Assembly (NCBI RefSeq): GCF_003855495.1
Contig: NZ_CP034086.1
Coordinates: forward strand, 1,364,001-1,428,000
Source of the DNA: Methylocystis rosea
Lineage (GTDB): Bacteria > Pseudomonadota > Alphaproteobacteria > Rhizobiales > Beijerinckiaceae
Direction of reading: 5' to 3'
DNA length: 64,000 nucleotides
Within the stretch, counting starts at the first letter, position 1, and every line of letters begins with the position of its first letter. Under the pieces are notes generated by a model, which was not told the origin of the DNA, searched no databases, and worked only from the letters and a program-made list of their open reading frames with translations. Below, piece after piece: positions 61,304 to 64,000 of this stretch. Position numbers and translations under genes: made by a program.

Positions 61304-62776
61304 CTATCGCGGTGAACGCATCAGGCGGATGTCGAGATCGTTTACTTTTTTGCGCAGCGTGTTGCGGTTCAATCCGAGCAATTCCGCCGCCTTGATCTGA
61401 TTGCCGCGCGTCGCCGCAAGCGCCGCCGAGACAAGCGGGATTTCGATCTCGCGAATGATCCGGTGATAGAGACCGGGCGGCGGCAACTGATCCCCATAGT
61501 CGCGGAAGAGCTTGGCGAGATGAAGCTCGACGGAGCTCGAAAGCGTTTGTCCATCAGACAATTCTTGCGACGGCGCGGCTGCGGCTGAGCCTTTGTCGCC
61601 CGGGTCAGCCTGCCGAATCTCATGTTCAAGTTCGGTCTCGACGAGCTGATCGGAAATGACTTCCTGCGGGTGCAGCGCGGCAAGCCTGCGGATGAGGTTT
61701 TCGAGTTCGCGGATGTTGCCCGGCCAGCGATATCTCTTCATCCGGTCGAGCGCGGCCTGATCGATGTATTTCTGCGGCAGTCCTTCGCTCGCCGCCACCT
61801 TGAAGAAGTGATGCACGAGGTCGGGGATGTCCTCGGCGCGCTCGCGCAGCGGGGGCAGCCGAAGCGGCACGACGTTGAGGCGGAAGTAGAGATCCTCGCG
61901 AAACAGGCCCTGCTGGATCAGGATCCGCAGATCCTTGTTGGTGGCGGCGATGATTCGGACATTGGTCTTGATCGGCGTGCGTCCGCCCACGGTCGTGTAT
62001 TCGCCCTGCTGCAGCACGCGAAGCAGCCTGGTCTGCGCCTCCATCGGCATGTCGCCGATCTCGTCGAGAAACAGCGTGCCGCCCTCGGCCTGCTCGAAGC
62101 GCCCGGCCGATCGCTGGTTGGCGCCGGTGAAGGCGCCCTTCTCATGGCCGAAGAGTTCGCTTTCGATCAGATCGCGCGGAATCGCCGCCATGTTGACGGC
62201 GACGAAGGGACCCTTCTTGCGCTTTCCGTAATCGTGCAGGGCGCGGGCGACCAGCTCCTTGCCGGTTCCCGACTCGCCATTGATCATGACCGTGAGGTCG
62301 GTCTGCATCAATCGCGCGAGCGAGCGATAGATTTCCTGCATCGCTGGGGAGCGGCCGACGAGCGGCATTCCCTCGATCTCATCGTGGCGATCATCTTCGG
62401 GCTGCTTGCGGGGCTCGGCCATGGCGCGGCCGACGATGCCCACGAGCTCCTTGAGGTCGAAAGGTTTGGGCAGATAGTCGTATGCGCCGCGCTCTGACGC
62501 CCGAATGGCGGTCATGAACGTGTTTTGCGCGCTCATGACGATGATCGGAAGCTCAGGACGAAGCTTTTTGATGCGCGGCAGAAGCTCGAAAGCGTTCTCG
62601 TCGGGCATGACGACATCGGTGACGACGAGATCGCCCTCGCCCGACTGCACCCACCGCCACAAGGTCGCGGCCGCGCCGGTGGTGCGCACTTCATAGCCTG
62701 CGCGCGAAAGCGCCTGCGCGACGACCGTGCGTATGGAAGCATCGTCGTCAGCGACCAGAATTTCTCCTCGCGTCAT
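61304..62776 (-). CDS. ntrC: nitrogen regulation response regulator NtrC
   Basis: A 490-residue sigma-54 activator. The receiver shows VADDDAS and the Asp in [14 protein letters not shown] (about residue 53). The AAA+ domain has [15 protein letters not shown], the sigma-54 contact loop GAFTGA in [28 protein letters not shown], and [15 protein letters not shown]. The Fis-type HTH is [20 protein letters not shown]. Phosphorylated by NtrB under nitrogen limitation it activates nitrogen-assimilation genes. ATG 62776 has GGGAG nine bases upstream; GTG 62812 is in frame but overlaps ntrB. Confidence 0.97.
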   Translation of the reverse strand: MTRGEILVADDDASIRTVVAQALSRAGYEVRTTGAAATLWRWVQSGEGDLVVTDVVMPDENAFELLPRIKKLRPELPIIVMSAQNTFMTAIRASERGAYDYLPKPFDLKELVGIVGRAMAEPRKQPEDDRHDEIEGMPLVGRSPAMQEIYRSLARLMQTDLTVMINGESGTGKELVARALHDYGKRKKGPFVAVNMAAIPRDLIESELFGHEKGAFTGANQRSAGRFEQAEGGTLFLDEIGDMPMEAQTRLLRVLQQGEYTTVGGRTPIKTNVRIIAATNKDLRILIQQGLFREDLYFRLNVVPLRLPPLRERAEDIPDLVHHFFKVAASEGLPQKYIDQAALDRMKRYRWPGNIRELENLIRRLAALHPQEVISDQLVETELEHEIRQADPGDKGSAAAAPSQELSDGQTLSSSVELHLAKLFRDYGDQLPPPGLYHRIIREIEIPLVSAALAATRGNQIKAAELLGLNRNTLRKKVNDLDIRLMRSPR

Positions 62777-62804
62777 TGCTTCGGTCTCCCGCCTTTGCGA
62801 GATG

Positions 62805-63977
62805 TCATGCACGCCGTTCCTCGCGTTGATCGGGCCGCTTTGCCCTGTACATCGGCATCAAAACCCGAAACGTTGTCCGTCTGGGGAGGGACTCGCACTC
62901 CACGATGCCGCCGTGGTCGTTGACGATCTTCGCAACCAGTGCAAGTCCGAGGCCAGTTCCTGTCGATTTGGTGGTGACAAAGGGATCAAAGAGATGCGCG
63001 GCGATGTCTTCCGGAACGCCGGGGCCATTGTCGCGCACACAGAATTCGAGCGGCAGTCCAATGGGACTTTTCTCGCCAAGCGCGCGCAGGCTGACGCCGG
63101 GCCGGAAAGCGGTCGAGAGTTCAATCTCCCCATCGACGGCTTCGCCCACGGCTTCCGCCGCGTTCTTCACGAGATTGAGGAAGGCCTGCACCAATTGATC
63201 GCGGTTGGCGTAAACCGGCGGCAGCGATGGGTCGTAGTTCTCGACGAAGCGAACGTTGCGGGCGAATCCGCTCTGTGCGACGCGCTTCACGTGATCCAGC
63301 ACCGAATGGATGTTCACCTGCTCTCGCTGCAATGGACGCGCGTCGGAAAACACCTCCATCCGGTCGACAAGACGCACAATCCGATCGGTCTCATCGCAAA
63401 TCAGCCGCGTCAGCGCGCGGTCCTGATCGCCCAGCGCGGATTCTAGCAGTTGTGCGGCGCCGCGAATGCCGGACAGCGGATTCTTGATTTCATGCGCCAG
63501 CATTGAGGCCAGCCCAGAAACCGAGCGAACGGCGCCACGATGCGTCAACTGCCTGTCTATTTTATCGGCAATTGTCCGCTCTTGCAGCATGACAAGCACG
63601 AGCCCGTCGCCTTCTGGCAGCGGCGCGCAATGAACGTCGACGCGTCGGTCGGCCTCCTGGCCGGGACGGCCGAGATCGACCTTGTATTCGTTGATCGTCG
63701 CGCCGCGTTCGCGAACCTGCTCGATGAGCGCGGTGAGCGGCGATCCGAACGGCAGCAGCCGATCGAGCGACTGACCGATGAGCAGAGGCTTGCCGAGTTC
63801 AAAGAAAGCCTCCGCGGCGGCGTTGGCGTCCTCAATGACGCCGTCGCGGGCGACGGTCAGAATCGCGTTGGGCAGAGCCTCAAGCATGCATGATCGGCCG
63901 GCGTCATTGATGATCTTGAGCGGCTCGTAGCCGCCGCAATGCGCGCTATTGCGTCGAGGGCGGTCGAAAACGCTCAT
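62805..63977 (-). CDS. ntrB: nitrogen regulation sensor kinase NtrB
   Basis: A 390-residue soluble histidine kinase without membrane segments. An N-terminal PAS domain ([20 protein letters not shown]) is followed by the H-box [20 protein letters not shown] (His about 174) and the ATP-binding domain ([41 protein letters not shown]). With PII protein GlnB it switches NtrC between phosphorylated and unphosphorylated states. The ATG overlaps the stop of an upstream frame as ATGA, consistent with the usual dusB-ntrB coupling. Confidence 0.96.
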   Translation of the reverse strand: MSVFDRPRRNSAHCGGYEPLKIINDAGRSCMLEALPNAILTVARDGVIEDANAAAEAFFELGKPLLIGQSLDRLLPFGSPLTALIEQVRERGATINEYKVDLGRPGQEADRRVDVHCAPLPEGDGLVLVMLQERTIADKIDRQLTHRGAVRSVSGLASMLAHEIKNPLSGIRGAAQLLESALGDQDRALTRLICDETDRIVRLVDRMEVFSDARPLQREQVNIHSVLDHVKRVAQSGFARNVRFVENYDPSLPPVYANRDQLVQAFLNLVKNAAEAVGEAVDGEIELSTAFRPGVSLRALGEKSPIGLPLEFCVRDNGPGVPEDIAAHLFDPFVTTKSTGTGLGLALVAKIVNDHGGIVECESLPRRTTFRVLMPMYRAKRPDQREERRA

Positions 63978-64000
63978 GCCGCGATCCCCTGCTCTGCAGG
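63974..64000 (-). CDS. 3' end of an upstream gene, probably dusB (partial)
   Basis: Only the last eight codons and stop are in the window. On the minus strand they read [12 protein letters not shown], and the TGA overlaps the ntrB ATG as ATGA. In alphaproteobacteria the tRNA-dihydrouridine synthase gene dusB (nifR3) normally sits here. Nothing in eight residues can confirm that. Confidence 0.3.
   Translation of the reverse strand, partial: PAEQGIAA

Overview
The window is GC-rich chromosomal DNA from an alphaproteobacterium, most likely of the order Hyphomicrobiales (Rhizobiales). The signs are: the cell-cycle regulator SciP; the block hfq-hflX-mazG next to ntrB-ntrC-ntrY-ntrX; the series rlpA, D-Ala-D-Ala carboxypeptidase, tmk, holB; a DUF6111 protein; and a SUF operon with SufT. 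A Methylocystaceae/Beijerinckiaceae origin is my guess from overall flavour. No methane or methanol oxidation genes are present to confirm it. I found no rRNA, tRNA, CRISPR array, transposase, integrase or prophage.

Layout. 0.3-6 kb: a carrier protein that lacks its attachment serine, a TPR protein, a nitroreductase-like reductase, DoxX, pgsA-moaD-moaE, a Yip1-type membrane protein, an MprF/YbhN-type flippase-like protein, and sciP. 6-11.5 kb: CcdA plus thioredoxin, mobA, an unknown membrane protein, a cysteine synthase, an aldose-1-epimerase-like protein, MarC. 11.5-14.2 kb, minus strand: a compact operon of a MelC1-like copper chaperone, a tyrosinase, and a lipase-family protein whose nucleophilic serine is glycine. 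14.5-20.6 kb: recJ, rlpA, D-Ala-D-Ala carboxypeptidase, tmk, holB, closed by a mosaic palindromic repeat. 20.7-29.4 kb: cca and a DUF6111 gene (minus), then a MoxR-DUF58-DUF4159 cell-envelope operon. 29.4-30.2 kb: an AT-rich islet with a VapA-like gene. 30.2-35 kb: anmK, an alpha/beta hydrolase, and an ECF sigma factor followed by a membrane-anchored von Willebrand protein, with a palindromic repeat between them.

35-42.9 kb is a SUF iron-sulfur operon (IscS-like desulfurase, sufB, parD, parE, sufC, sufD, sufS, sufT, sufA, then a TfoX-like gene). A parDE-type toxin-antitoxin pair sits exactly between sufB and sufC, with overlapping stop/start codons at both edges. 43-49 kb: gyrA, a FolM-like reductase, a hypoxanthine-DNA glycosylase, metG. 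49-53.6 kb: a Pro/Ala/Lys-rich anchored protein, a possible gene remnant, a VOC protein, a CapA-like protein, tatD and a PhnP-like metallo-hydrolase. 54-64 kb: a double cold-shock protein and mazG (plus), then hflX, hfq, ntrX, ntrY, ntrC, ntrB (minus), the nitrogen regulation block.

Most of the window is housekeeping. The most interesting material is the chaperone/tyrosinase/Ser-less lipase operon, the VapA-like protein in an AT-rich islet, the toxin-antitoxin pair embedded in the SUF operon, and the carrier protein with proline in place of the phosphopantetheine serine. Many genes begin with TTG or GTG, so several starts were chosen from ribosome-binding sites rather than from the first ATG.
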